Below, in pieces: positions 18,633 through 27,760 of a stretch of DNA of 64,000 nt. A program made the translations under genes and the position numbers. The notes beneath the pieces were generated by a model that saw only the letters and a list, made by a program, of their open reading frames with translations, was not told the DNA's origin and did not search any database. Origin of the DNA: JAFMPW01 sp041743085 (GTDB taxonomy: Bacteria > Bacteroidota > Bacteroidia > Flavobacteriales > Flavobacteriaceae); the NCBI GenBank assembly GCA_041743085.1, contig JBGTNL010000019.1:248001-312000 (forward strand). Direction: 5' to 3'. Every line of letters begins with the position of its first letter. The first letter of the stretch is position 1.

Positions 18633-19352
18633 TTAATTGAAAACGTCATTTAAAATGGCAAGCGATCTGGGCCTTTTAAATCCGGCCAAATGTATTTCAA
18701 AATACAAAACAAGGTTTTGCAATAGCTTTTGCCGGTGTTCTTTGCCCATTTTGATCGTATGAATTGCATCAAAATTTGTGCCCAAAAAGGCTTTTAAATT
18801 GGCTAATTCAATTCCCGACAGGTTTGGGCTGGGTGGTTGTTCCCGAACAAATTCTCCCTCTACAAGATCAAACCAGGACGCATGAATATGCCGGGTATCC
18901 GGGTAGAAGCCGAGATATTTTGATAATTCCAATAAAAAAAAAACATGGAAATTTGCTATGTTGTAATGAGTATCAAGCCATTGGAAAGAGGCTTCAAGAA
19001 AATTAAAAAGTCCACTATTCTGCTCTTCTTCACGGATACTGTTCCCAAGCATTTCTGCTAAGAACAGGATGACGGCATTTTTAGCAATATCACTGTGCAG
19101 CGTTGTATAGGGATAAATAACGCTGGCTTCTCTGATACTTTCCAGGCTACCCTTGTTCCTGTGGTTCGCTATAAGTTCCAGTTGCATTAAAGGTTGGAAA
19201 TAAGCTGTTTTCAACTTCCCCTTTTTCGATACCAATACCCCTTTCAGCAGGTAGGATTTTAGTCCGGCTGAGGCGGTAAACGCTCTTACAATTAAACTTG
19301 TGTCACCGTATTTTAAGGAAGAAAGAATAATGGCCTTGGTAGTTACCTGCAT
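18633..19352 (-). CDS. recO: DNA repair protein RecO
   Basis: A 239-residue recombination mediator that works with RecR to load RecA. The N-terminal OB fold is recognisable (MQVTTKAIILSSLKYGDTSLIVRAFT, KSYLLKGV), followed by an alpha-helical half with ILFLAEMLGNSIREEEQN and LELSKYLGFYPD. A TATCTTTG box lies at 19374-19381 (minus). It is directly followed by the TonB receptor, a pairing seen in other flavobacteria. Confidence 0.92.
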   Translation of the reverse strand: MQVTTKAIILSSLKYGDTSLIVRAFTASAGLKSYLLKGVLVSKKGKLKTAYFQPLMQLELIANHRNKGSLESIREASVIYPYTTLHSDIAKNAVILFLAEMLGNSIREEEQNSGLFNFLEASFQWLDTHYNIANFHVFFLLELSKYLGFYPDTRHIHASWFDLVEGEFVREQPPSPNLSGIELANLKAFLGTNFDAIHTIKMGKEHRQKLLQNLVLYFEIHLAGFKRPRSLAILNDVFN

Positions 19353-19373
19353 CGATGGTTTTTAGATGTGACG

Positions 19374-19381
19374 CAAAGATA
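19374..19381 (-). promoter_or_regulatory. -7 box of the recO / TonB-receptor transcript
   Basis: TATCTTTG (TAnnTTTG) on the minus strand, 21 bp before the recO ATG. A TTG is present 25 bp further upstream, slightly too far to be certain. Confidence 0.5.
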
Positions 19382-19515
19382 ACTGTTTGGAACCGGATGC
19401 AGTCTGCAATTGGTAATTGGCGGTTTTACACCTAAAGCCCGTTAGTAAATGAAAGCAAAGGGCAACCGCTTGTAATACCAGCAAGGATTATCTTCTGAGA
19501 TTTAATAATTAAACA

Positions 19516-19728
19516 TATTGTTGTCCGGTAAAACTTTTTAATTACAAGTATATTGGGCGTTCCCATTATTTTTGTTATCCAGGGGCCTGCTTTTCACACA
19601 TTGCCAACACGTTTGAACGTACCTTTGGCACCTGAAATCAGCTATACGATTTTCAGTTGGTCACGATCAAGTCTTACGTCTTATGTCCTGTAGCACAGTG
19701 GTCTTACGTCTTTAGCCGGACATTAGTG
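19516..19728. repeat. MITE-like dispersed repeat, copy 2 of 3
   Basis: A 213-bp copy starting TATTGTTGTCCGG and ending CCGGACATTAGTG, flanked by 9-bp near-duplicates AATTAAACA (19507-19515) and AATTAAATA (19729-19737), 8 of 9 identical. Compared with copies 1 and 3 it has several substitutions, which open or close reading frames at random, so it appears non-coding. Confidence 0.85.
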
Positions 19729-19791
19729 AATTAAATACTGTTTACAGCCTACTGTCTATGGAAAACCATGTACTGAAGCGGTATCACCTAT

Positions 19792-21135
19792 TTATATGAC
19801 TCCCTGGGCAAGCATGGCATCCGCAACTTTAACGAAGCCGGCAATATTGGCCCCTTTAACGTAGTTGCAATACCCGTCTTTTTCTTTTCCATATTCAATA
19901 CAGGACGCATGGATGTCTTCCATAATATCCTTCAGCCTATCGTCCACTTCCTCCCTTGTCCAGCTAATTCGCAGGGAATTTTGCGACATCTCCAAACCGG
20001 AGGTGGCAACCCCACCGGCATTAGAAGCTTTGCCGGGCGCAAATAGTATTTTCGCCTTGTGAAATTCATGGATGGCATCGGGGGTAGAAGGCATATTGGC
20101 CCCTTCGGCCACGCAAACACATTTATTCTTTATCAGTGTCCTGGCGCTTTTTCCATCCAGCTCATTCTGGGTGGCACAGGGTAATGCAATGTCGCATGCC
20201 ACTTCCCACGGGGTTTTCCCCTTATGAAATTTTCCGGATTCGTACTTTTTGGTGTATTCGGAAATTCTGCCCCGTTTGTTATTTTTCAGTTCCATAACAA
20301 AGTTCAGTTTTTTGGAATCTATCCCGTCGGCATCGTGAATATAGCCCGACGAATCCGACAGGGTAAGGACCTTACCTCCTAGCTGTATTACCTTCTCTGC
20401 GGCAAATTGTGCCACGTTCCCAGAACCCGAGATAACCACATTTTTACCTTTAACGGCCTCCCCTCTTGTCTGCAACATACTTTGAGCAAAATAAACAGTG
20501 CCGTAGCCTGTTGCTTCCGGGCGAATTTTTGACCCTCCCCAGGAAAGTCCCTTTCCGGTAAGCACGCCTGTAAATTCGTTTTTTATTTTTTTATACATCC
20601 CAAAAAGGAACCCTATTTCCCTTGCTCCAACCCCAATATCTCCTGCAGGCACATCGGTATTAGGACCAATATGTCTGCACAATTCGGTCATGAATGCATG
20701 GCAAAACCGCATCACCTCATCATCCGATTTCCCCTTCGGATCAAAATCGGAGCCTCCCTTGCCGCCGCCCATGGGCAGCGTTGTAAGACTATTCTTGAAT
20801 ACTTGTTCAAAAGCAAGGAATTTCAGGATACTTGCATTTACGGAAGGGTGAAACCGCAAACCGCCCTTGTAAGGTCCGATTGCCGAGTTCATCTGAATGC
20901 GGTAACCACGATTTACGTGAATATCCCCGTCATCATCAACCCAGGCCACCCTGAAAGAAATTAAACGCTCGGGTTCTACCATCCTCAGCAAGATGTTCTT
21001 GCCATTGTATATTTTATGCTGCGCTATATATGGGATAACGGTTTCCGCCACCTCCTGAACTGCCTGGATAAATTCAGGTTCATGGCCGTTACGGCCCTTT
21101 ACCTCATTCATAAACGCTTCTATCTTTGCCTCCAT
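19792..21135 (-). CDS. gdhA: NADP-specific glutamate dehydrogenase
   Basis: A 447-residue hexameric enzyme that makes glutamate from 2-oxoglutarate and ammonia. Visible are the substrate-binding PMGGGKGGSDFDPKGKSD (with the catalytic Lys in GGKGG), DVPAGDIGVGAREI and the nucleotide-binding fold VVISGSGNVAQFAAEK. Length and the C-terminal GNIAGF-type ending (KGANIAGFVKVADAML) fit the 450-residue NADP class. A TAATTTTG box is at 21183-21190 (minus). Confidence 0.95.
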   Translation of the reverse strand: MEAKIEAFMNEVKGRNGHEPEFIQAVQEVAETVIPYIAQHKIYNGKNILLRMVEPERLISFRVAWVDDDGDIHVNRGYRIQMNSAIGPYKGGLRFHPSVNASILKFLAFEQVFKNSLTTLPMGGGKGGSDFDPKGKSDDEVMRFCHAFMTELCRHIGPNTDVPAGDIGVGAREIGFLFGMYKKIKNEFTGVLTGKGLSWGGSKIRPEATGYGTVYFAQSMLQTRGEAVKGKNVVISGSGNVAQFAAEKVIQLGGKVLTLSDSSGYIHDADGIDSKKLNFVMELKNNKRGRISEYTKKYESGKFHKGKTPWEVACDIALPCATQNELDGKSARTLIKNKCVCVAEGANMPSTPDAIHEFHKAKILFAPGKASNAGGVATSGLEMSQNSLRISWTREEVDDRLKDIMEDIHASCIEYGKEKDGYCNYVKGANIAGFVKVADAMLAQGVI

Positions 21136-21366
21136 ATAATATGTTAATTAGCTATGAATTTATTGATTTAGAAATACTGGAGCAAAATTATAGTATTATT
21201 ATAATTTACCTCTGCTTTTTTTGAAAATTTGATAAAACCTTTCTGCCTCCCTCTCCAGGAAGGGTGAACCAATTCCTTAATTTATTTAAAGTCAGGTACC
21301 CGTTTTAACTGTTCCCATTAAAACCCTTATGGATAATTCTTCACCCGATGGATTGCGGAGGGTAGA

Positions 21367-22521
21367 CTAGCCAATGGCCTGCTCCAGATCTTCAATCAGG
21401 TCCTCAATATCCTCTATCCCAACACTCAAGCGGATCAGAGCATCTACCACGCCGCTTTCTTCCCGTTCTTTTTTAGGGATACTCGCGTGTGTCATACTTG
21501 CCGGATGCCCGGCCAGGCTTTCCACCCCTCCCAGAGATTCCGCCAAGGTAAAAACCTTCAATCTCTCAACGATTTTTATAGCCTCCTCATAACCGCTTCC
21601 CCCGGGAATAAAGGAGATCATCCCTCCAAAATCCTTCATCTGATCCCTGGCTACGGCATGGTTTGGATGGTCCTCAAAACCCGGCCAAAACACTTTTTCA
21701 ATTTTTGGATGATTAGCCAGATACGATGCTATTTCCTTTCCATTTTCACAATGTCGCTGCATTCGTACATGAAGTGTCTTTATTCCCCGCAATACCAGAA
21801 AACTATCCATAGGCCCGCAAACCGCTCCACTTGCATTCTGTATAAAATATAATTTATCGGCCAGTTCCTTTTCTTTAACTACCAAAGCGCCCAGGACCAC
21901 ATCGCTATGGCCCCCAAGATATTTAGTAGCCGAATGCATTACGATATCCGCTCCCAGGTCCAGAGGCTGTTGTAAATACGGCGTGGCAAATGTATTGTCT
22001 ACTGCGAGCAGGATATTATGTCTTTTCGCAAGTTGCGAGACCCCTTTGAGATCAATTACATTCATCATGGGGTTGGTGGGGGTCTCTACCCAAATTAGTT
22101 TTGTATTGCCATTTATTTGGGCCTCCATGGCAGACAGGTCTTGCATTCCCACGAAGTGAAAGGCAATTCCGAATTTCTCAAATACCTGCCTGAACAACCG
22201 ATAACTTCCTCCATAGAGATCATTGGTCGATACCACCTCATCCCCGGGATTCAATAATTTAATGACCGCATCCATAGCGGCCAGGCCACTGGCGAAAGCA
22301 AGGCCGTATTTGCCATTTTCTATGCTTGCCAGCGAATTTTCCAGAGCTGTTCTGGTAGGGTTGGCGGAGCGGGAATACTCGTACCCCCGATGCCCTCCCG
22401 GGGTTGACTGAGCGTAGGTAGAAGTTTGGTATATAGGGGGCATTACGGCCCCATAGGCCTTGTCCGGTTTTTGCCCGCCATGAATGGTCTTACTATTGAA
22501 CCGCAATCTTTTTTCACTCAT
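21367..22521 (-). CDS. metB: Cystathionine gamma-synthase-type PLP enzyme
   Basis: A 384-residue Cys/Met-metabolism PLP enzyme. PLP-binding Lys200 is in SATKYLGGHSD; the phosphate-binding SANPTRTALE and DNTFATPYLQQPL are intact. Sequence style matches cystathionine gamma-synthase/gamma-lyase, which interconvert homoserine esters, cysteine, cystathionine and 2-oxobutyrate; which direction dominates cannot be fixed from sequence. A strong promoter (22540-22570) places the transcript start about 12 nt before the ATG. Confidence 0.88.
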   Translation of the reverse strand: MSEKRLRFNSKTIHGGQKPDKAYGAVMPPIYQTSTYAQSTPGGHRGYEYSRSANPTRTALENSLASIENGKYGLAFASGLAAMDAVIKLLNPGDEVVSTNDLYGGSYRLFRQVFEKFGIAFHFVGMQDLSAMEAQINGNTKLIWVETPTNPMMNVIDLKGVSQLAKRHNILLAVDNTFATPYLQQPLDLGADIVMHSATKYLGGHSDVVLGALVVKEKELADKLYFIQNASGAVCGPMDSFLVLRGIKTLHVRMQRHCENGKEIASYLANHPKIEKVFWPGFEDHPNHAVARDQMKDFGGMISFIPGGSGYEEAIKIVERLKVFTLAESLGGVESLAGHPASMTHASIPKKEREESGVVDALIRLSVGIEDIEDLIEDLEQAIG

Positions 22522-22539
22522 TTGATATAATTATATGCA

Positions 22540-22570
22540 CAAATGTATCGTTATCTTTTAGAGAATACAA
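22540..22570 (-). promoter_or_regulatory. Flavobacterial promoter of the cystathionine gamma-synthase gene
   Basis: On the minus strand TTG (22570-22568), 20-bp spacer, TACATTTG (22547-22540). Both elements match the Bacteroidota consensus with good spacing. Confidence 0.65.
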
Positions 22571-22612
22571 TGAACCGATCTGAAGTTTATGTCCCAAATT
22601 CAATAATTGCTC

Positions 22613-23347
22613 ATGAAGCTATTTTTTACCTACGCCATTTTTTTACTGCTGGTTATTGGTTGCAAGCAACCAGACAAACTTACTTTTGAACCCATGGCGG
22701 TAACCGGAAGCAACTGCAGTGATTGCCCAAAAGTGGTTATTCAGCTACCCGAAGCAAGAGGGAATAACAGAATAAGCATAGCCATAAACAACGCCTTAAA
22801 AGAAGAGGTTATTACACAGCTTACCTTTGATACGGAAATTGAAGCCCGCAATATCCGGGGGGCAATAAGCTCTTTTACGGAAGGATATAAAAACATACAG
22901 AAAATGTACGCGGATGAAAGCGCGGTATGGGAGGCCAAAATTACAGCGGAAGTAACTTTTGAAGATACCCGGATGATCGCGATTAAAGTAGATTCCTATC
23001 TGTTCACAGGCGGAGCTCACGGTTACGGCTCCACCCGGTTCCTAAATTTTAACAAAAAGAAAGGCAATGAAATAGATGACTGGGAACTGTTCAACGACCG
23101 AAAGGATTTTCAGCGCTATGCAGAAAATAAATTCCGTAAACAGGAAAACATCCCGCAGGATAAACCCATAAACAGCACGGGTTATATGTTTGAAAGGGAT
23201 ACTTTTTACCTGCCGCAGAACATAGGTTTCACTGAGGAAGGTGTTAAGCTGCTATACAATCAGTATGAGGTGGCCTCCTATGCCGATGGTCCGGTTGAAT
23301 TAACATTGCCTTACCACGAAGTTAAAAAGTATCTCATTTTTCCGTAA
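22613..23347 (+). CDS. DUF4163/DUF3298 lipoprotein
   Basis: A 244-residue lipoprotein (start ATG at 22613; an upstream TTG at 22607 is less likely). Lipobox LLVIGC. The body matches the DUF4163 plus DUF3298 (PdaC/RsiV-like) arrangement: IQLPEARGNNRISIAINNAL, VDSYLFTGGAHGYGSTRFLNF, then a C-terminal VELTLPYHEVKKYL. In Firmicutes this fold binds lysozyme (RsiV) or accompanies deacetylase (PdaC); here no sigma factor or deacetylase is attached. It is 18 bp from the next gene. Confidence 0.85.
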   Translation: MKLFFTYAIFLLLVIGCKQPDKLTFEPMAVTGSNCSDCPKVVIQLPEARGNNRISIAINNALKEEVITQLTFDTEIEARNIRGAISSFTEGYKNIQKMYADESAVWEAKITAEVTFEDTRMIAIKVDSYLFTGGAHGYGSTRFLNFNKKKGNEIDDWELFNDRKDFQRYAENKFRKQENIPQDKPINSTGYMFERDTFYLPQNIGFTEEGVKLLYNQYEVASYADGPVELTLPYHEVKKYLIFP

Positions 23348-23365
23348 TGAAAAAAATTACTTTAA

Positions 23366-23719
23366 ATGAAAAAAATATACTATCTAAGCACCTGCGATAC
23401 CTGCCAGCGCATCTTAAAGGAACTTGCACCTTTAAGCGGAGTAGCGCTCCAGGATATTAAAGCAGGATCCGTCACGGCCTCTCAATTGGAAGAACTGAAG
23501 GAAAAGGCCGGAAGTTATGAAGCTTTGTTCAGCAAACGAGCGCAACTATATGGGTCCAGGAACCTGAAAGCCAAATCGCTTACCGAAAGGGATTACAAGA
23601 ACTTACTTCTGGGACATTACACCTTTTTGAAGAGACCTGTCATTGTGGTCGATGATACCATTTTTATCGGAAACAGTAAGAAGGTGGTGGCAGCTGCCAA
23701 ACAAGCCATACACTCTTGA
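23366..23719 (+). CDS. ArsC/Spx-family thioredoxin-fold protein
   Basis: A 117-residue protein with the N-terminal CDTCQR (CxxC) after a beta strand (KKIYYLSTCDTC) and the family motif FLKRPVIVVDDTIFIGNSKKV. These are features of the arsenate reductase / Spx family. Whether it reduces arsenate or acts as a regulator is not decidable. The stop codon overlaps the start of the downstream transporter. Confidence 0.85.
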   Translation: MKKIYYLSTCDTCQRILKELAPLSGVALQDIKAGSVTASQLEELKEKAGSYEALFSKRAQLYGSRNLKAKSLTERDYKNLLLGHYTFLKRPVIVVDDTIFIGNSKKVVAAAKQAIHS

Positions 23720-24627
23720 AGAAAAGAACCCTTGCTATTTTTGCCGCAATAGGGGCTACCACCATTTACGGATTAAACCATACGATAGCTAAAGGGGTGA
23801 TGCCGGATGTAGTCCAACCGTACGGATTTATCATGCTGCGGGTCATTGGTGCGGCCATCCTTTTCTGGGGGATCTCCATTTTTGGTCCCAAAGAACGAAT
23901 TGAGAAAGCAGATTACTGGCGGTTAGCGCTTTGCGCCTTTCTGGGAATGGGCTTTAATATGTTATCCTTTTTTAAAGGATTGTCACTATCTACTCCCATC
24001 AACAGTGCCGTATTAATCACTTTAACGCCGATCATCGTATTAATTTTATCGGCCCTTTTTATAAAAGAAAAAATATCAAAAATAAAGGTAGGAGGAATTT
24101 TTATAGGCTTACTGGGAGCTATGGGGCTTTTACTGCTGGGAACTGAGATGCGGCAGGATGCGCCAAACATTCCTTTGGGGAATGCCCTAATTATACTTAA
24201 CTCAACACTTTACGGCTCCTATTTAATTGTAGCCAAGACGTTAATAAACAAGTACCATCCCTACACGTTTATGAAATGGCTCTTCACGCTTGGCATCATT
24301 ATCTGCTTACCCTTCGGTTTACAGGAACTTAAGGAAATTGAATGGGCAACAATGCCGTTTGAAGCATTGTGGAAAATAACCTTTGTGGTGGTTGGCACTA
24401 CTTTTTTTACCTATCTGTTTAACATTTTCGCGCTAACCCAACTCAGGGCTTCCACGCTAAGTGCGTTTGTGTATGTACAACCCGTACTGGGAATACTCTT
24501 TGCCGTGGCTATGGGAAAAGACCGCCTTACAACTGTAAAAATCCTTGCCACCGCGCTTGTGTTATTCGGAGTGTATCTGGCCAGTAGAAAAGGCAAGGCA
24601 CTCACAGCCGGTGATACTCTTAATTGA
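23716..24627 (+). CDS. EamA/DMT-family transporter with TTG start
   Basis: A 303-residue inner-membrane protein with ten predicted helices in two EamA repeats (first from about residue 5, second from about 155). The only start giving the full first helix is TTG at 23716, overlapping the ArsC-like stop as TTGA; the next ATG is 28 codons in and would delete helix 1. This suggests translational coupling. The substrate is unknown (family members export metabolites or drugs). Confidence 0.85.
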   Translation: MKKRTLAIFAAIGATTIYGLNHTIAKGVMPDVVQPYGFIMLRVIGAAILFWGISIFGPKERIEKADYWRLALCAFLGMGFNMLSFFKGLSLSTPINSAVLITLTPIIVLILSALFIKEKISKIKVGGIFIGLLGAMGLLLLGTEMRQDAPNIPLGNALIILNSTLYGSYLIVAKTLINKYHPYTFMKWLFTLGIIICLPFGLQELKEIEWATMPFEALWKITFVVVGTTFFTYLFNIFALTQLRASTLSAFVYVQPVLGILFAVAMGKDRLTTVKILATALVLFGVYLASRKGKALTAGDTLN

Positions 24628-24737
24628 TCTATTTTTCTTTTATAAAAAAGGGGGGAATTATTACCTGGTTCCGAAAAAATAAAATTGAATTTGGAGCGAT
24701 CCTGAACTTTCCTTTGTGATTTCTAAAACCCTGAAAA

Positions 24738-25223
24738 CTAATCAATATTTGCCAGATCTTTCGGAACTTTCGCGTATTTACGGGTATCTGCTTTCGTTAA
24801 AATGCGAAAACCTTCTGCTTTTTCCGCCTTGCTCCACATCTGAAGCAACTCAGGTGAAAGTCCGGTCAGCCTTCTGGTTGTTAAATTGATCCATGCCCCC
24901 ATCATCTCGCAATGGGCCATATTTTTACCATGATTATCATAAAAGTTATGGTAAAATTCAAAGAACATCCCATCCTCGCTAAGCCCTATAAACTCCAAAG
25001 AAACTTTTAACGGGGTTTCCGGTAATACTTCTTTAAAATAATACATATGCTCGTAGAACACCACTGGCCCTATCTGCATTTGTTGCATTGCTTTTTGATC
25101 AAAACCCAATTCCAATAGAAAAGCAAGCCGGGTATGACTCATGAAGTTGGTATAGGCACTGTTAGCCAAATGCCGGTTGGCATCCACATCGCTCCAACGA
25201 ATTTCAAACTCTTTTAAAAACAT
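24738..25223 (-). CDS. Acyl-CoA thioesterase, hotdog fold
   Basis: A 161-residue protein. The 4-hydroxybenzoyl-CoA thioesterase-type start is clear: FEIRWSDVDANRHLANSAYTNF with the catalytic-type Asp in SDVDANRH, followed by MSHTRLAFLLELGF. It probably hydrolyses acyl-CoA in the cytoplasm; the substrate is unknown. The gene is single and divergent from the nitronate monooxygenase gene. Confidence 0.82.
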   Translation of the reverse strand: MFLKEFEIRWSDVDANRHLANSAYTNFMSHTRLAFLLELGFDQKAMQQMQIGPVVFYEHMYYFKEVLPETPLKVSLEFIGLSEDGMFFEFYHNFYDNHGKNMAHCEMMGAWINLTTRRLTGLSPELLQMWSKAEKAEGFRILTKADTRKYAKVPKDLANID

Positions 25224-25339
25224 TTTGACAAACTATTTTTTATTATGCGCGCATAGGAATTCCAAAAATACCATTGTTTTGGAAAATCCGGGCCATAAAC
25301 CCATGAAATTAATCCCTATTTTTAGATCCAAATAATACA

Positions 25340-26314
25340 ATGGATACCAAAGCACCTTTTCTTCGAGACCTTTCTTTACCCGCCATTGCGGCGCCTATGT
25401 TCCTTATTTCAGGACCTCAGCTGGTCATTGAATGCTGTAAAAACGGGATCATTGGAACCCTCCCCGCACTCAATCAACGTAGCAGCGAAGGCTTTGAGGA
25501 CTGGCTGATCCAGATAAAAACCGAGCTGAAAGGATTTGAAGACGAAACAGGGAAAAAACCGGCACCATACGGGGTGAATTTGATCGTACACCAGACCAAT
25601 CCCCGCCTGGAAGCCGACCTTAAGTTGTGTGTCAAACATCAGGTGCCATTGATCATAACTTCGCTTGGAGCAGTATCCCAGATAGTAAATGCCATTCACA
25701 GTTATGGCGGGCTTGTTTTTCACGATATCATAAAGAAAAGGCACGGCGAGAAGGCGGCGGAGGCCGGGGTAGACGGACTTATACTTGTAGCTGCGGGTGC
25801 CGGGGGGCATGCAGGCACAATCAACCCTATGACCCTGGTAGCGGAGATCAGAAAATTCTTTGATAAGACGATCATCCTTTCAGGCTGTATCACAACCGGG
25901 AGGGACATTGCTTCAGCCTTGCAAATGGGCGCGGACCTCGCTTACATGGGCACTCGATTTATTAATACCAGGGAAAGCAAAGCCCCTGAAGAGTACAGGA
26001 AAATGATCATAAAGGCAGGTGCCAGTGATGTGGTGTACACCGCGGCAATTTCCGGGGTACATGCCAATTTCCTGGGTGCAAGCCTGCATGCAGCTGGAAT
26101 AACGGAAGAGGACCTCAGAAGAGATACAAAAATTGATTTTGGAAAGGAACTGGATACAGAAGCGAAGGCATGGAAAACCATTTGGTCCGCAGGGCAAGGA
26201 GTGGCAATGATCGATGATGTGCCTTCAGTCTCTGAGCTTGTATCAAGTTTGAAAACCGAATTTACAATGGCTGTTGAGGAGCAGGCCAGGATCCTGGAGA
26301 CGTATCCAAAATAG
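25340..26314 (+). CDS. Nitronate monooxygenase (2-nitropropane dioxygenase family)
   Basis: A 324-residue FMN-dependent TIM-barrel enzyme that oxidises alkyl nitronates. Features: AAPMFLISGPQLVIECCKNGIIG at the N-terminus, the FMN/phosphate region GLILVAAGAGGHAG, GCITTGRDIASALQMGADLAYMGTRF. Length is typical. Confidence 0.9.
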   Translation: MDTKAPFLRDLSLPAIAAPMFLISGPQLVIECCKNGIIGTLPALNQRSSEGFEDWLIQIKTELKGFEDETGKKPAPYGVNLIVHQTNPRLEADLKLCVKHQVPLIITSLGAVSQIVNAIHSYGGLVFHDIIKKRHGEKAAEAGVDGLILVAAGAGGHAGTINPMTLVAEIRKFFDKTIILSGCITTGRDIASALQMGADLAYMGTRFINTRESKAPEEYRKMIIKAGASDVVYTAAISGVHANFLGASLHAAGITEEDLRRDTKIDFGKELDTEAKAWKTIWSAGQGVAMIDDVPSVSELVSSLKTEFTMAVEEQARILETYPK

Positions 26315-26416
26315 TGGGCGGAAAACAGTTCGCATTAAACATTGGGCAGAAAACCGTAGCATTGGAATTTGATCAAAGTTTCAGAAATTAAGGATTCGTG
26401 CTTATTTTTTTCATTA

Positions 26417-26577
26417 GGGCACCTCTAATAACTCTGTTTGGAATGATACCGCAGGGATTTTTTTCGGATACAAGGCACCAAAAGCGGAGTTTAGCAGGGC
26501 TAAATGAGTATTTTGGTAACGAAGTAGCTGGGAAAAAGAACAAGTTGGCAACCACAGTAGGGTTTTTAGAGATGCCC
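26417..26577. repeat. Second MITE-like element, full copy
   Basis: A 161-bp element with inverted ends GGGCACCTCTAATAAC and (complement) GGGCATCTCTAAAAAC. It is flanked by ATTA at 26413-26416 and 26578-26581, a likely 4-bp target duplication. It ends 18 bp before the bestrophin start codon, so it may carry or displace that gene's promoter. A shorter copy is at 34405. Confidence 0.75.
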
Positions 26578-26595
26578 ATTAGTAATTGAACTGAT

Positions 26596-27597
26596 ATGTA
26601 CATAAAAAGAAATATAAGCTGGGGTATCATCTTGCGCTATGCCTGGAAAAATCTTTTGTTTTTTACATTTTGGGCCGGGCTTGTGTTTAGTAGTTACCTT
26701 TTCCTTGGCTGGAAACATATAGACATTCCCTTTCAACCGTTGAGTCTTATTGGTATCGCGGTTGCCTTTTACATTGGATTTAAAAACAGCCAGAGCTATG
26801 ACAGGTTTTGGGAAGGCCGGAAGATTTGGGGCGGTATAGTAAACTATTCCCGTACCTGGGCCAATAATGTACTAAGCTTTGTTGAAGATGAACATGAAAC
26901 AAAAAGAGTGCTTATTTACAGGCACATCGCCTGGATCAATGCCCTGCGTATTCAGCTGAGACAGCCCAACAGTTTTTCCATTAAAGAGAACAGGGCGGTT
27001 GAACGTTTGTTCGAAAAGCACGGGGAGAAAAATCCTGTTTGTGATGGTATGGATCTTTTTTTGGGTCCGGCTGAAGTTGAAGATCTGGAAAACAGAAAAA
27101 ATGTCGCCACACATTTGATCAAAAACCAGGGACTGCATTTAAAACAGTTGTTGGCTGCGGGTAAAATTACAGAATTTGACAAGCAGGTCTTTCATAACGT
27201 TTTGGAAGAGTTGTACAATCTCCAGGGAATGTGTGAGCGCATCAAAAACACTCCTTTTCCCAGACAATATGCTTACTTTAGTACGCTTTTCACCTGGCTG
27301 TTCGTAATATTGCTCCCCTTTGGGTTATTAAATGTATTTGAGGCGGAATTGACAGAGATCGGCCAGTTAAGTGTCCGGTGGTTTATTGCCCTGATGATCT
27401 TCTTTTCGGTACTGATCTCGTGGATCTTTACTACGATGGAAAAGGTAGGAAGCAATAGCGAAGACCCCTTTGAAGGTCGTATTAACGACGTGCCAATGAC
27501 AGCACTTTGCAGAACAATTGAAATAGACCTTCGCGACATGCTAAATGAAGAAAACCTACCTGAAAAGATACAGGCCCAGGATAATATTTTGTATTAG
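26596..27597 (+). CDS. Bestrophin-family anion channel
   Basis: A 333-residue membrane protein. The family N-terminus is present (ILRYAWKNLLFFTFWAGLVF, then a second helix and AFYIGFKNSQSYDRFWEGRKIWGGIVNYSR). Two further helices are near residues 235-285. The C-terminal FEGRINDVPMTALCRTIEIDL is the conserved bestrophin cytosolic segment. Such proteins form pentameric channels, in bacteria for anions or small cations. The start codon directly follows a mobile repeat (ends 26577). Confidence 0.92.
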   Translation: MYIKRNISWGIILRYAWKNLLFFTFWAGLVFSSYLFLGWKHIDIPFQPLSLIGIAVAFYIGFKNSQSYDRFWEGRKIWGGIVNYSRTWANNVLSFVEDEHETKRVLIYRHIAWINALRIQLRQPNSFSIKENRAVERLFEKHGEKNPVCDGMDLFLGPAEVEDLENRKNVATHLIKNQGLHLKQLLAAGKITEFDKQVFHNVLEELYNLQGMCERIKNTPFPRQYAYFSTLFTWLFVILLPFGLLNVFEAELTEIGQLSVRWFIALMIFFSVLISWIFTTMEKVGSNSEDPFEGRINDVPMTALCRTIEIDLRDMLNEENLPEKIQAQDNILY

Positions 27598-27760
27598 AAG
27601 TGATTTAAACTTTTTGAATTGAAGCGAAAATTGATGGTTTTGTGCCCAGGTGAAGGCTTTTTTGAGCTGCATAGCAGGGCAACGGAGCAAGAAAAAGACA
27701 AAATATGGGCGTAAAACGGCAACTTTTTAGCCAATTTGTAAAAGTTTAAATCATTTCTTA

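Noticed and set aside
26398..26589. 63-codon frame (MLIFFIRAPLITLFG...) as a small gene or transposase piece
   Set aside because: It lies wholly within the 161-bp inverted-repeat element, shows no transposase motif, and is lost in the deleted copy.
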